Assembly: GCA_021773835.1 (NCBI GenBank)
Contig: JAJFJQ010000046.1
Coordinates: forward strand, 1-64,000
DNA: 64,000 nucleotides
Source: Gammaproteobacteria bacterium
GTDB lineage: Bacteria > Pseudomonadota > Gammaproteobacteria > Ga0077536
Direction of reading: 5' to 3'
Position 1 is the first letter of the stretch, and the number at the start of each line of letters is the position of its first letter. The notes under the pieces are model-generated. The model did not search any database and was not told the DNA's origin. It saw only the letters and a list, made by a program, of their open reading frames with translations. This document shows, in pieces, positions 26,682 to 36,073 of the stretch. Position numbers and translations under genes: made by a program.

Positions 26682-27656
26682 GTGAAATACCTAACTTTAT
26701 ACTTGCGGCTGATTTCGCTGGCGATAATGGTCGTGACCCTATCGGCGTGCCAAACGGCACCGCAAAAACCATATCAGCCACAGCAGCCGCCCCGTACTCA
26801 ACCACCGCCGCCGCCACCCGCTGCGCCAAGCCAGTCGCAACAAAGTCAGCAGCAACAGCCTGCGCAATCGAGTGCCCAGTCGCAGGATGCGCAACAGCCA
26901 CAATCTGAGCCTAGTGCGACCCCGCCGCCGCCATCGGAGCAAGCGCAAAGTACGCCACCACCACCAAGCACCGACACGGCCGACGTCCAGATAACCGACA
27001 TACCGGTTGATGAACATGGCAACCCGATCATCGATCCGAACCCAACTCCTTCAAGCACCGCCGAAAGTCAGGATCCATCGCGCCAATCGACCAGTAGCGG
27101 TGCACCGCCGCCGCCCAGTGGCGATAGTGGTGGTTCGAATCCGCGCGGCTCACAAATGGCCGGCGCAGAAGGTGGGCCGAACATCAACATCGGTGCCAGA
27201 ACGGAGGCCGAGCGAGTCGCCGCATTAGAACAAAACCTTGATGACAAACTGGCTAAATTCGATGAGCTAATGCGCCGCGCCCGCGAGGACGCAGAGCGCG
27301 ATCGAGCGGCGGCTGGTGGTGGCGCGAGTGCAAGCGGTGGTCGATATGCCGGCGCACCAGCCGGCGCGCCAGATGGACAAGGTGGGCGTCAGACCCCACC
27401 GCAAAATGGGCGCGGTGCGGGCGGTCAGGCAGACACCAACTCCGGTCGCGGTCACACACCGGATCTCGCCGGCAACAGTGGTAAGGGCGAGTTCAAATAC
27501 GCCGGTGGCACAGTGCCCAACGATATTCAAAACGCGCGCGACGATGACATCGTCGCGAGGCAGTTACGCGAAGCCGCAACCCGCGAATCCGATCCGGTCT
27601 TGCGCGAAAAGCTTTGGGATGAATATCGGAAGTACAAAAAAGGAATCGGTGGTTAA
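26682..27656 (+). CDS. Proline/glutamine-rich lipoprotein
   Basis: A 324-residue lipoprotein with lipobox LSAC (Cys23). Residues 24-140 are low-complexity P/Q/S, probably an extended spacer through the periplasm. A short helical segment (about 170-205, ERVAALEQNLDDKLAKFDEL) resembles a coiled coil. A Gly-rich stretch and a charged C-terminal helix (DDIVARQLREAATRESDP) follow. The stop overlaps the next ATG as TAATG. No family recognised. Confidence 0.7.
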   Translation: MKYLTLYLRLISLAIMVVTLSACQTAPQKPYQPQQPPRTQPPPPPPAAPSQSQQSQQQQPAQSSAQSQDAQQPQSEPSATPPPPSEQAQSTPPPPSTDTADVQITDIPVDEHGNPIIDPNPTPSSTAESQDPSRQSTSSGAPPPPSGDSGGSNPRGSQMAGAEGGPNINIGARTEAERVAALEQNLDDKLAKFDELMRRAREDAERDRAAAGGGASASGGRYAGAPAGAPDGQGGRQTPPQNGRGAGGQADTNSGRGHTPDLAGNSGKGEFKYAGGTVPNDIQNARDDDIVARQLREAATRESDPVLREKLWDEYRKYKKGIGG

Positions 27657-28864
27657 TGAACCGTTGCAGCATAATTCTTAGTATCGCGTTAATTGCGGCC
27701 CTACTCCCGCTCGCTGGATGTAATTCGCAAACCGTACGTACCGCTGCGGTGGAAACGCCGAATGCCGCATTAGAGCCAATCCCGGAGCATTTGTTGCTCG
27801 ATGCAGGGGTCGACATATTCGATCCCGGTATCGAATATCTTGAAGAAGGAAAATCGCTGACGACGCCGAGCGTGCGTAAAGCCGAAGGCGTGCATGCGGC
27901 GCACAACCTCACGCAAACCCTACAACGCACCGGCAACTGGGGCGCCGTGCGCATCGTCCCGGCCGGGCAAAGCGAGACAGATGTTTATGTCAGTGGCCAG
28001 ATCGTTAAATCCGACGGTGAAACGCTCACCCTAAAAGTTACGGTAACGGATGCGGCCGGGAACAAATGGTATACACGCACCTATAGCGATAAGTTAAGTC
28101 AGTACGCCTACGATCGTACACTGCGCCAGGAGCAAGAACCGTTTCAGCGACTGTACAACGACATCGCGAACGACATGGAACAGTATATGCGTCGCCTACA
28201 ACCCAGCGAACGTGAAAAACTGCGCGTCGTCTCGAAGCTTCGATTTGCGCAACGCTTTGCGCCTGACGATTACAACGATTTTATGGAAGTCGATGGCAGA
28301 GGCAAATACACGCTCAAGCGCACACCGGCCGATGGCGATCCGGTGATGGCGCATATCGATTCGATCCGCATCCGCGACCAGATGTTTATCGATCGCCTCC
28401 AAGATTACTACGCAAACTTTAACCAACGTATGCAAGCGCCCTACGACCAATGGCGTGAGGCGAGCTATCACGACACCAAAGAGCTAAGGAAAATAAAGGG
28501 CGAATCTACGGCTCGCAAGATCGGTGGCGCACTCGCGGTCATCGCTGGGATCCTCGCGCAGGGCAGCAGCAGTAGCGCCGCGCGCACCGCTGGTGTCCTG
28601 GGGATCGGCGGCGGCGCCTATATGTTCAAAAGCGGCCTCGACCGCGGTGCAGAAGCCCGGCTCCACGAGGAAGGCTTGAAAGAAATGGCCGATTCTTTAG
28701 GCGCAGAGATCGCACCCCACACGATCGCGCTCGAAGATAAGACTGTCACTTTGACGGGAACCGTGGACGAGCAATACGCACAGTGGCGCGAAATATTAAA
28801 CGAGATCTACCTCACCGAAATTGGCCAACTACCGGCCCCGGATTATGCCGATCCGCAACAATAA
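27656..28864 (+). CDS. Envelope lipoprotein with CsgG-like N-terminal region
   Basis: A 402-residue lipoprotein (lipobox LAGC, Cys21). Residues about 50-170 (TLQRTGNWGAVRIVPAG..., VYVSGQIVKSDGETLTLKV) look like the alpha/beta domain of CsgG/FlgT-like lipoproteins that assemble at the outer membrane; this is tentative. A Gly/Ala-rich hydrophobic stretch (about 285-325, ALAVIAGILAQGSSSSAA) could insert in a membrane. It is translationally coupled to the proline-rich lipoprotein. Confidence 0.6.
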   Translation: MNRCSIILSIALIAALLPLAGCNSQTVRTAAVETPNAALEPIPEHLLLDAGVDIFDPGIEYLEEGKSLTTPSVRKAEGVHAAHNLTQTLQRTGNWGAVRIVPAGQSETDVYVSGQIVKSDGETLTLKVTVTDAAGNKWYTRTYSDKLSQYAYDRTLRQEQEPFQRLYNDIANDMEQYMRRLQPSEREKLRVVSKLRFAQRFAPDDYNDFMEVDGRGKYTLKRTPADGDPVMAHIDSIRIRDQMFIDRLQDYYANFNQRMQAPYDQWREASYHDTKELRKIKGESTARKIGGALAVIAGILAQGSSSSAARTAGVLGIGGGAYMFKSGLDRGAEARLHEEGLKEMADSLGAEIAPHTIALEDKTVTLTGTVDEQYAQWREILNEIYLTEIGQLPAPDYADPQQ

Positions 28865-28982
28865 CGCCTTCTAAATTGTACATCCTCGTCAAGTAATGAG
28901 TGATAATGCTGGAAGTGGTCTCAACGGTATCCGCGGATAGTACTGAGGCCGCTTCTAACAGCCGCAATAAAAATGACCCTGT

Positions 28983-30533
28983 ATGAGCGGAACAGAGAAC
29001 AACGAACAACCCGATCTGGAAACGCATATCGTTCCTGTTCAGTTTACTGGTACGTCAGCGAGCCACGAAGCGCTAGATGTTGAGCCCTCATCGAAACTGA
29101 AACGCACGGGCATCGTAGCCCTGTCGATCGTCTTATTTTTTACCGTCCTAATCGTTGTTTTCGTTCTACCTCGCTATGTCCAAACAACGCCCGAGCCTGA
29201 GGTCGTCACCGCGTCAGATGAAAAAGGCATAGAGCGAGTCGCCGAAGACGAGTCACCGCCATCGCCGGCCGAGACCTTCGAACCCGCCGCGGCAGCCGAA
29301 TTAAGGCGCGCAAACCAAGCCCAACTCGAACACGCATTGGCGTTAGTTGCGGGACTCGAGGATCGTCACGTCGGTCTATGGGCGGCGGATGAATTTGACC
29401 AAGCGCGACGCAATATCGAACTCGGTGAAAAAGCTTATCGTGAGCATCGTTACGATGAAGCGCGGAACTACTACGAACAAGCCACAACGACGCTAACGGC
29501 AATCGAGGCGCGTGTGGACACTGTCATCACGGAAGCAGTCGATGACGGATTCCTACAGATCGAATCAAGGGATTCGACGGCAGCAAAAAAGGCATTCGAA
29601 TTCGCGCTCAATATTGATCCGGATCACGCTCAGGCGACGAAGGGACTCGCGCGCGCGCAGACGCTCGACCAAGTGCTCGCGTTAATCAATGAGGCTGAAG
29701 GTTATGAACAACTTAATGATTTACCAGCCGCGCTTACTCGATACCACGAAGCGATAGAACTCGACGCCGAAGCGCCGGGCGCGTCAAGCGCGATTTCGCG
29801 GATCAAACGCGTTCAGCTCGATACCGAATTTCGCCGCCGGATGTCGGCTGGATTTGCGGCATTCGAAGCAAATAAGGACACCGCAGCGAAGGCCGCTTTT
29901 GAACATGCGAAAAAGCTCAAACCCAACGCAAGCGAGGTCAACGAGGCACTCGCACAAGTCAACAACCGGATCCTTGCGAACAAGATTTCCAACCATTTGA
30001 GTGCCGCGATTGCGTTTGAAAAGCAGGAAAAATGGGTCGAGGCAGGAAAAGAATTTCGTGCGGCAGTCGCCTTAGACACCGATTTGAACGGCGCAGCCAA
30101 TAGCGCAAAAAATGCGGATCGAAGGGCCAAACTCGATCGACAGTTAAATTCCATGATTGGGCGGCCCCATAGACTTAGTACAGATTCGGTCCATACCGAA
30201 GCGCAGGCCGTCCTCGCACGCGCACGCGCTATGCCCAACCCTGGGCCCCGCTTACAGCGGCAAATTACATCATTGGATCGTGCAATCGTTATTGCCCGCA
30301 CACCAATATCGGTTACCTTGATTTCAGACAACGCAACAGACGTTACCTTGTACAAGGTCGGCCAGCTTGGGCAATTCGAACGCCAATCGGTATCGATAAT
30401 CCCGGGACGTTATGTGGTTGTTGGACGACGCGACGGTTTTCGCGACGTACGCGTTGAGTTCGACGTGTCGCCTGATCATCAAGGCGCGCAGATTACGGTC
30501 CAATGTGAACAGAAGCTGGCGTTCGGAAGCTAA
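28983..30533 (+). CDS. Inner-membrane TPR protein with PEGA-like C-terminus
   Basis: A 516-residue protein. The cytoplasmic tail (1-40) is followed by one helix (about 43-62, GIVALSIVLFFTVLIVVFV) and a periplasmic region of TPR-like helices (AKKAFEFALNIDPDHAQATK and similar units up to about residue 385). The C-terminal 80 residues (PISVTLISDNATDVTLYKVG, then IIPGRYVVVGRRDGFRDV) resemble a PEGA beta domain. It probably scaffolds other envelope parts. The next gene begins 5 bases after its stop. Confidence 0.75.
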   Translation: MSGTENNEQPDLETHIVPVQFTGTSASHEALDVEPSSKLKRTGIVALSIVLFFTVLIVVFVLPRYVQTTPEPEVVTASDEKGIERVAEDESPPSPAETFEPAAAAELRRANQAQLEHALALVAGLEDRHVGLWAADEFDQARRNIELGEKAYREHRYDEARNYYEQATTTLTAIEARVDTVITEAVDDGFLQIESRDSTAAKKAFEFALNIDPDHAQATKGLARAQTLDQVLALINEAEGYEQLNDLPAALTRYHEAIELDAEAPGASSAISRIKRVQLDTEFRRRMSAGFAAFEANKDTAAKAAFEHAKKLKPNASEVNEALAQVNNRILANKISNHLSAAIAFEKQEKWVEAGKEFRAAVALDTDLNGAANSAKNADRRAKLDRQLNSMIGRPHRLSTDSVHTEAQAVLARARAMPNPGPRLQRQITSLDRAIVIARTPISVTLISDNATDVTLYKVGQLGQFERQSVSIIPGRYVVVGRRDGFRDVRVEFDVSPDHQGAQITVQCEQKLAFGS

Positions 30534-30537
30534 CATT

Positions 30538-32649
30538 GTGAACCACCGCGAAAACGACCCGAACACAAGCGAAGGTCAGGCGGACGTCATTGAGCCGATC
30601 AAGTTCCGCCCGGCAAGCGCAACGCCGCAATTGCCGCGAGTAAAACTACCTTGGGCCCACGGATTCATCGCGCTCGTAATACTCACCGGGTTGTGGGCCG
30701 CCTGGTATGTCGTGACCGCTCGGTCGGTCAGCATACTGACAGAACCGGCAGACGCGAGCGTTTCGGTGGATGAACTAATTGCGCCGAGCATAGGCGGCCA
30801 CTGGGTCCTGCGCGCCGGCCCGCGCAGTATTGTCGTTGAAGCGGAGGGCTACGTTCCGTTTCGGGATGATTTGGTGATCACCGACGAGCCTTTGCAAACC
30901 CACACAGTGAAACTAAACCCTCTACCGGGCCATTTACGCGTCGATGTTTCTCCGGTTCAAACCGCAAAGATTGTAATAGACGGTCTCATCGAAGCCGACG
31001 TGCCATCGACCGTAAACAATATTGAGGCCGGTGCGCGGGAAATCACTGTAACTGCGGATCGCTACATTCCGTTTTCAACGGTAATCGAAATACAAGGCCG
31101 CGGTATCGAGCAGTTGCTTCAAGTTAATCTCAAGCCTGCATGGGCGGATATTTCGGTGCAATCGCAGCCGACCGGCGCGACGGTTAAATTCGATAAAACG
31201 ACAGTGGGTACGACGCCGCTCGATAGTGAATTAATCCAGGGCGAGAGAGTGATTGAGATATCACTTGATGGATATAAGCCATGGAAACGGACGCTACGGG
31301 TGACGGCCGGGACTCCAGTCGATTTGCCACCTGTGCTCCTAACAAAAGCGGATGGCTATGTTGACGTCACTACGACCCCAAGAGGTGCGTCGATCACCGT
31401 CGATTCGAAGTTCAAAGGGCAAAGCCCCATCAAATTTGCCGTATCACCTGACAAGAAACATAAGATCGGCGTGCTCAAGGAAGGCTATCGCGCAGCGACA
31501 CGAACAATCACGGTAGGGTCAAGCAAGACGGAAAATGTCATCATCGAACTGAAGCCCGAACTCGCCGCAGTGCAGGTGATTTCCACGCCCGCAGACGCAC
31601 AATTATTCGTTAACGGTAAAGCACGCGGTAGTGCCAACCAAACGATCGACCTGCCGACGCATGCGCACGACATTGAAATTAGATTACCGGGCCACGTTTC
31701 ATATACCGGTTCGATCACACCGCGCAAAGGGATCAGAAAGCAACTAAAAGTTCGGTTGAAGACGCCAAGCGAAGCCGCTGCAAGCACAGCACAGCGATCG
31801 CAGCGCAGCGGTACCGCGCAAGGCACGATAACAACCTTCGTTAATCAGTCTCTAAAACTTTTTCGTGGTGGTAATGTCACCATGGGCTCCTCAAGGCGTG
31901 ATCCTGGCCGCCGTGCTAACGAAGTGCTGCATGAGGTCAAGCTGATACGTCCGTTTTATTTTGGCGTGAAAGAAGTCACCAACGGAGAATTCCGCCGCTT
32001 TCTTGCCAACCACAGTGCGAAGCCGATAAACGGCGTTGATGTTAATGGCGACAAACACCCAGTGGTTAGCGTCGGTTGGGAAAGCGCGGCGTTGTTCTGC
32101 AACTGGCTCAGTCGCAAAGATTCATTGAATGTGTTCTATCAGATCCGAAACGGGAAGGTCCTGGGGATAAATCCAGCTGCCCTTGGCTATCGTCTACCGA
32201 CAGAAGCCGAATGGTCCTGGGTCGCACGCACCGCACCAAAAGGAACAGAAGCTTTTAATTTTCCCTGGGCCGGAAAATTCCCACCACGTGGGCGCTCAGG
32301 CAACTACGCCGATCAAAGTGCGAGCAGCATATTGGGTCGGGTCATTGCAGACTATAATGACGGATTCCAAGTTACTGCGCCGGTTGGAAGTTTCTCAGCC
32401 AATCTCCGCGGAATTTATGACCTTGGCGGTAACGTGTCTGAATGGATGAACGACTTCTACACCGCGACCCCTGGACGAGGTTCGGAGGTTGAGCAAGATC
32501 CTCTGGGGCCAAGGAGCGGCGAATCACGCGTCATTCGTGGTTCCAACTGGGCGCACGCGACGGAGACCGAGTTACGCCTGGCGTATCGCGATTTTGGATT
32601 AGATGGGCGTGATGATGTCGGCTTCAGGATTGCACGTTATGCACAATAA
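30538..32649 (+). CDS. Membrane-anchored five-PEGA protein with C-terminal FGE-like (SUMF1/EgtB/PvdO) fold
   Basis: A 703-residue protein from the GTG at 30538, with GGAAG 8 bases upstream; a longer frame from 30412 overlaps the preceding gene and is not credible. One helix (about 42-60) anchors it. Five PEGA beta repeats span about 64-395 (PADASVSVDE, TGATVKFDK, RGASITVDS, ADAQLFVNG as markers). The C-terminal 270 residues have the FGE fold: GGNVTMGS, EVTNGEF, YRLPTEAEWSWVAR, GGNVSEWMND, RVIRGSNW and VGFRIAR. The cysteines that FGE uses for catalysis are absent from the last segment, so it is probably a binding module, not an enzyme. Confidence 0.85.
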   Translation: MNHRENDPNTSEGQADVIEPIKFRPASATPQLPRVKLPWAHGFIALVILTGLWAAWYVVTARSVSILTEPADASVSVDELIAPSIGGHWVLRAGPRSIVVEAEGYVPFRDDLVITDEPLQTHTVKLNPLPGHLRVDVSPVQTAKIVIDGLIEADVPSTVNNIEAGAREITVTADRYIPFSTVIEIQGRGIEQLLQVNLKPAWADISVQSQPTGATVKFDKTTVGTTPLDSELIQGERVIEISLDGYKPWKRTLRVTAGTPVDLPPVLLTKADGYVDVTTTPRGASITVDSKFKGQSPIKFAVSPDKKHKIGVLKEGYRAATRTITVGSSKTENVIIELKPELAAVQVISTPADAQLFVNGKARGSANQTIDLPTHAHDIEIRLPGHVSYTGSITPRKGIRKQLKVRLKTPSEAAASTAQRSQRSGTAQGTITTFVNQSLKLFRGGNVTMGSSRRDPGRRANEVLHEVKLIRPFYFGVKEVTNGEFRRFLANHSAKPINGVDVNGDKHPVVSVGWESAALFCNWLSRKDSLNVFYQIRNGKVLGINPAALGYRLPTEAEWSWVARTAPKGTEAFNFPWAGKFPPRGRSGNYADQSASSILGRVIADYNDGFQVTAPVGSFSANLRGIYDLGGNVSEWMNDFYTATPGRGSEVEQDPLGPRSGESRVIRGSNWAHATETELRLAYRDFGLDGRDDVGFRIARYAQ

Positions 32650-32854
32650 GAGTTTCGTCCTTGGCTTCATGCTTTGTCTCCTCGCGTTACCGGTGATTGC
32701 CCAAACGGAAGAAGAACGCGAACAAGCTCAGCAGGCGCCAGAATTAGAATCAAAGAACGCTGAGTACACTCGTCGCTCGTTACCAGCAGAATCTTTCAAA
32801 CCGAGTGAGGAAATTTCCGAAGATTTCCCAGTCCCCTTTCCAGTCGATATCTAG
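32639..32854 (+). CDS. Small exported acidic protein
   Basis: A 71-residue protein starting MHNKSFVLGFMLCLLALPVIAQ, a clear signal peptide cleaved near residue 22. It leaves a mature peptide of about 50 acidic residues ending PFPVDI. Its ATG overlaps the end of the PEGA/FGE-like gene. No homologue recognised; likely a small accessory of the machine. Confidence 0.65.
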   Translation: MHNKSFVLGFMLCLLALPVIAQTEEEREQAQQAPELESKNAEYTRRSLPAESFKPSEEISEDFPVPFPVDI

Positions 32855-32871
32855 CTCCAGATTTTACTGTT

Positions 32872-33669
32872 ATGAGACATAGCCCGTTTTTCGAATTCTA
32901 TTTCCAAATCATCGCGCTGATGGTCTCCATCATCGTGGTACACGCGGCCTATATCACGATCGTGCGGCCACAAGCCCAAGCGGAGTTCCGCGAACAACTG
33001 GAGCTACAAGCCGCCGGTGAGGTCGCCGAGATCAGTCGTTCTGGGTATGTCGTTATTAAAGATTACGAACAGGAAGCGTGCTTCATTCTCGCCTTGTGGG
33101 CAACTGCGATCATTGGCTTTAAAGCACGTCAAAGCATGCAGGAACGGCAGTATCTGAACCGTTCTCTACTAGACGTTGAGATTGGTACGCGGATACTGCC
33201 GGAGGACACGCGGAAGTTCTCGCGCGCCATTCAAGCGCTCCCGGCGGCCGAGCGCGAATATCTTGTTCCACGTTCCCTGCTGGCGGCGTTGCAGCGGTTT
33301 GGGTCAACTCGAAGTATTCAAGACGTTGCCACGGCAGTTAAAGATGTGTGTGAAACGCAGGCCGATCGCTTGGATTCAGAATTGGCAATGATCCGGTACA
33401 TTATTTGGGCGATCCCGTCGATCGGGTTTATCGGTACAGTGCGTGGTATCGGCCAAGCATTAGGGCAGGCGCATCGCGCCGTTGAGGGTGATATCGTCGG
33501 CGTCACAACCAGCCTTGGCGTCGCGTTCAATTCGACGTTCATCGCACTGGTGATCAGCCTATTCATTATGTTCATCATGCATCAATTACAACTGCTGCAA
33601 GAACGGCTGGTGCTCGATACGCAGTCGTATGTTGATGTTAATTTGTTGCGCCAACTGGCGCTGAGATAG
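32872..33669 (+). CDS. TolQ/ExbB/MotA-family proton-channel subunit
   Basis: A 265-residue membrane protein with helices at about 9-31, 67-83, 172-195 and 206-235. YIIWAIPSIGFIGTVRGIGQ is the family's signature third helix (compare GLLGTVxGI), and TTSLGVAFNSTFIALVIS the fourth. The cytoplasmic loop between helices 2 and 3 is about 85 residues. Family members form a pentamer around a dimer of ExbD/TolR/MotB helices and pass protons. Instead of an exbD gene, two VWA proteins with TolR-like helices follow. Confidence 0.87.
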   Translation: MRHSPFFEFYFQIIALMVSIIVVHAAYITIVRPQAQAEFREQLELQAAGEVAEISRSGYVVIKDYEQEACFILALWATAIIGFKARQSMQERQYLNRSLLDVEIGTRILPEDTRKFSRAIQALPAAEREYLVPRSLLAALQRFGSTRSIQDVATAVKDVCETQADRLDSELAMIRYIIWAIPSIGFIGTVRGIGQALGQAHRAVEGDIVGVTTSLGVAFNSTFIALVISLFIMFIMHQLQLLQERLVLDTQSYVDVNLLRQLALR

Positions 33670-33672
33670 ACC

Positions 33673-34998
33673 ATGGCAGCCGCGGTCATCGAATTAAACG
33701 ACCACGAACTGAGGATCGCAAAGGACGGAAAGATTGTCGCGCGCAGCCCCGCATGCGCGATCGTACAGGGCACCGAAATCAAAATCGGGGATGCTGCTTA
33801 CCGCGAGGCTTACCTACACCCACGTGATCACCACAATCGATTTTGGTATCAATTAGACCAAGCTGCACTGCGCCGGTCGTCACGCGCAGCACGTCACCAC
33901 GCAGATCTCGCGTTCAAACACCTCGAACATGTGCACAAGGCTGCCGGATCGCCAGCATTAATGGTGTTCGCGCTGCCCGGTGGATATAGCAAGGAGCAAC
34001 TTGCGCTGCTGCTTGGAATCGCGGAGGCATGCAAAATTCAGGTAGTGGCGTTGGTTGACGCAGCAGTCGCCGCCGCCGCGGATTGCGTCGCACCGGGCAA
34101 GTTCCACCACGTTGAGATCCAACAGCATCGCACGGTCATTACGGAACTCTTAGTTGACGACACCGTTACCCGCACCAAGGTCGAGACGATAGACGGGTCC
34201 GGGACCGATCACCTCATGACGCGCTTCGTTAGCGTCATCTCAGATCAATTTTTGGCGCAGGCACGCTTTGATCCACTGCATCAAGCAAATACCGAGCAAT
34301 TGCTATATAACGAATTGTCGAAATGGCTCACGCTCCTGCGTTCGCGTCGTGAAATTAAGGTGCATATTGAATTTCGCGGATCGCGCTTTGAAGCGCGGAT
34401 CTCAAAGAGCGATATTGTCGCGGTCGCCGAACAAACCTACCGCGACATCCATGATCGGATCCCACCGCATCATCGTTGCCTGATCGGAAACCGCTTGGCG
34501 GCAATGCCGGGATTCGCGGAATCACGAGCGAATCAAACCGTATTGCCCGAAAACGCCGTGTTTAATGGCTGCACGGAACTCGCGGAGCGGAGCGTGGATA
34601 AAAAACAGGGCGTTAGTCTACTTACCCGGCTCAAAGCATCGTCGCTACCGACGATCGGGACCGAAACCGCGGCAACAACATCACTACCAGCGGCTTCTCG
34701 ACCAACTGACAATGCGCCGACGCACGTTTTATCGGGGACCAACGCCTACGAAATAACCGCCACGCCACTATATCTTTTTGCAACAGGTGAGGCGTTGCGC
34801 ACGGCTAGCGAAGAAGCGGTAGCCCACCTCAGGCGTAACGGATCGGCAACGCATCTAGTGGCTGAAAATGGCGCACGGCTGCGTCTCAATGGACGGCCTG
34901 CTGGGGCAGAAACACCGCTCTCCCCGGGCGATGAAATCACCGTTGAGGGGGCCGCGTGTATTTATCTACCGATCACCGTCGTATCTTCTGATGCGTAA
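33673..34998 (+). CDS. Degenerate Hsp70/actin-like protein with beta-rich C-terminus
   Basis: A 441-residue cytoplasmic protein. IELNDHELRIAKDGK opens like an ASKHA phosphate-1 strand. GGYSKEQLALLLGIAEACKI then VALVDAAVAAAA matches the Hsp70 segment around EPTAAA. The phosphate loops lack the usual glycines, so ATP hydrolysis is doubtful. The C-terminal 80 residues (ENGARLRLNGRPAGAETPL, PGDEITVEG) resemble an FHA-like beta sandwich. It lies between the channel subunit and the first VWA gene, so a cytoplasmic regulator of the channel is a reasonable guess. Confidence 0.6.
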   Translation: MAAAVIELNDHELRIAKDGKIVARSPACAIVQGTEIKIGDAAYREAYLHPRDHHNRFWYQLDQAALRRSSRAARHHADLAFKHLEHVHKAAGSPALMVFALPGGYSKEQLALLLGIAEACKIQVVALVDAAVAAAADCVAPGKFHHVEIQQHRTVITELLVDDTVTRTKVETIDGSGTDHLMTRFVSVISDQFLAQARFDPLHQANTEQLLYNELSKWLTLLRSRREIKVHIEFRGSRFEARISKSDIVAVAEQTYRDIHDRIPPHHRCLIGNRLAAMPGFAESRANQTVLPENAVFNGCTELAERSVDKKQGVSLLTRLKASSLPTIGTETAATTSLPAASRPTDNAPTHVLSGTNAYEITATPLYLFATGEALRTASEEAVAHLRRNGSATHLVAENGARLRLNGRPAGAETPLSPGDEITVEGAACIYLPITVVSSDA

Positions 34999-36073
34999 TA
35001 GCCGCCGCGGCTTTTCTGCTTTTAGCCTTTCTTTTTTGGACATCATGTCGTGTGGGCTGGGCGCGGTCGTGCTGCTTTTTCTAATCATTAAGCACAATAC
35101 CGACGTGAAGGATCTCATGCCGGCCTACGATTTAAGCCGAGAAATCGAGATGCTCGATGGGGACATCGGCGAGGCGCGAAGTAAGACCGCGAATGCGAAA
35201 AGCCAGGCCGCGACTTTGGACGCCGAGCTCACAACTGCGCAGGGCGAAGCCGATCGGATCCGCAAACAACTCGCAGCCGCTCGAGCGGGCGCGAAAAGCG
35301 TTGCCGTATCGGTAAGCGATAAAGAAATCGATAAAATGAAATCCGATGTGAAGCGACTTGAGCAGCAGAAAAAAGCTGTTCAGGCGCAAATAAACGCTCA
35401 GTCCAACCAGATCAGAACCTTCACCGGTGCAGGCAACCGAGAATACCTCACCGGACTCAAACTCGACGGAAGGCGGATCCTGATATTGCTCGATGCGTCG
35501 GCCAGTATGTTGGATGACACGATTGTCAATATTATCCGTCGCCGTAACATGGACGATGCAGCGAAACGACGCTCATGGAAATGGCAGCAAGCGCTTGCGA
35601 CCGTGGATTGGATCAGTGCCCGGTTCCCACAGGGAAGCGAGTACCAAATATTAACGTTTAACACCTCGGTGTCACCGGTTCTACCAGCGACTAAATGGAA
35701 GTGGCTACAGGTAAACGAAATCGACCAGTTAAATCGCGCTATCGATGAAATGAAGCGTGTGATCCCTAGTGGTGGTTCGAGTTTGGCGAAGGCACTTGCC
35801 GCTATTAATCGGATGTCCCCAAAGCCGGACAATATCTATTTGATCACCGACGGGCTACCGACCCAGGGCTTAGCGCCGCCGCGCGGCACAACCGTTACAG
35901 GTCGACAACGCGTGGACTTATTCGAAGATGCCATGACTCAACTCCCGCGTGGCATACCGATTAATACGATCCTGCTACCGATGGAAGGTGACCCGCTCGC
36001 GGCATGGGCGTACTGGCAGGTAGCGCTACAGACACGTGGCGCATTTTTAACACCGGCGAAGGATTGGCCATGA
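34991..36073 (+). CDS. TolR/ExbD-like transmembrane helix + coiled coil + VWA protein (first copy)
   Basis: A 360-residue protein from the ATG at 34991, overlapping the upstream stop by 8 bases. Residues 11-34 (SLSFLDIMSCGLGAVVLLF) form one helix with Asp17 at its start, the position of the proton-carrying Asp in TolR/ExbD/MotB. Residues about 48-142 are a coiled coil. A VWA domain follows from about 163 with MIDAS D168-A-S-A-S172 and LITDG. It probably acts as the plug/stator partner of the TolQ-like subunit, with VWA as the periplasmic load or ligand-binding domain. Confidence 0.82.
   Translation: MRNSRRGFSAFSLSFLDIMSCGLGAVVLLFLIIKHNTDVKDLMPAYDLSREIEMLDGDIGEARSKTANAKSQAATLDAELTTAQGEADRIRKQLAAARAGAKSVAVSVSDKEIDKMKSDVKRLEQQKKAVQAQINAQSNQIRTFTGAGNREYLTGLKLDGRRILILLDASASMLDDTIVNIIRRRNMDDAAKRRSWKWQQALATVDWISARFPQGSEYQILTFNTSVSPVLPATKWKWLQVNEIDQLNRAIDEMKRVIPSGGSSLAKALAAINRMSPKPDNIYLITDGLPTQGLAPPRGTTVTGRQRVDLFEDAMTQLPRGIPINTILLPMEGDPLAAWAYWQVALQTRGAFLTPAKDWP

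Noticed and set aside
30538-32649. True formylglycine-generating enzyme (sulfatase activator)
   Set aside because: No cysteines in the catalytic segment and no sulfatase gene nearby.
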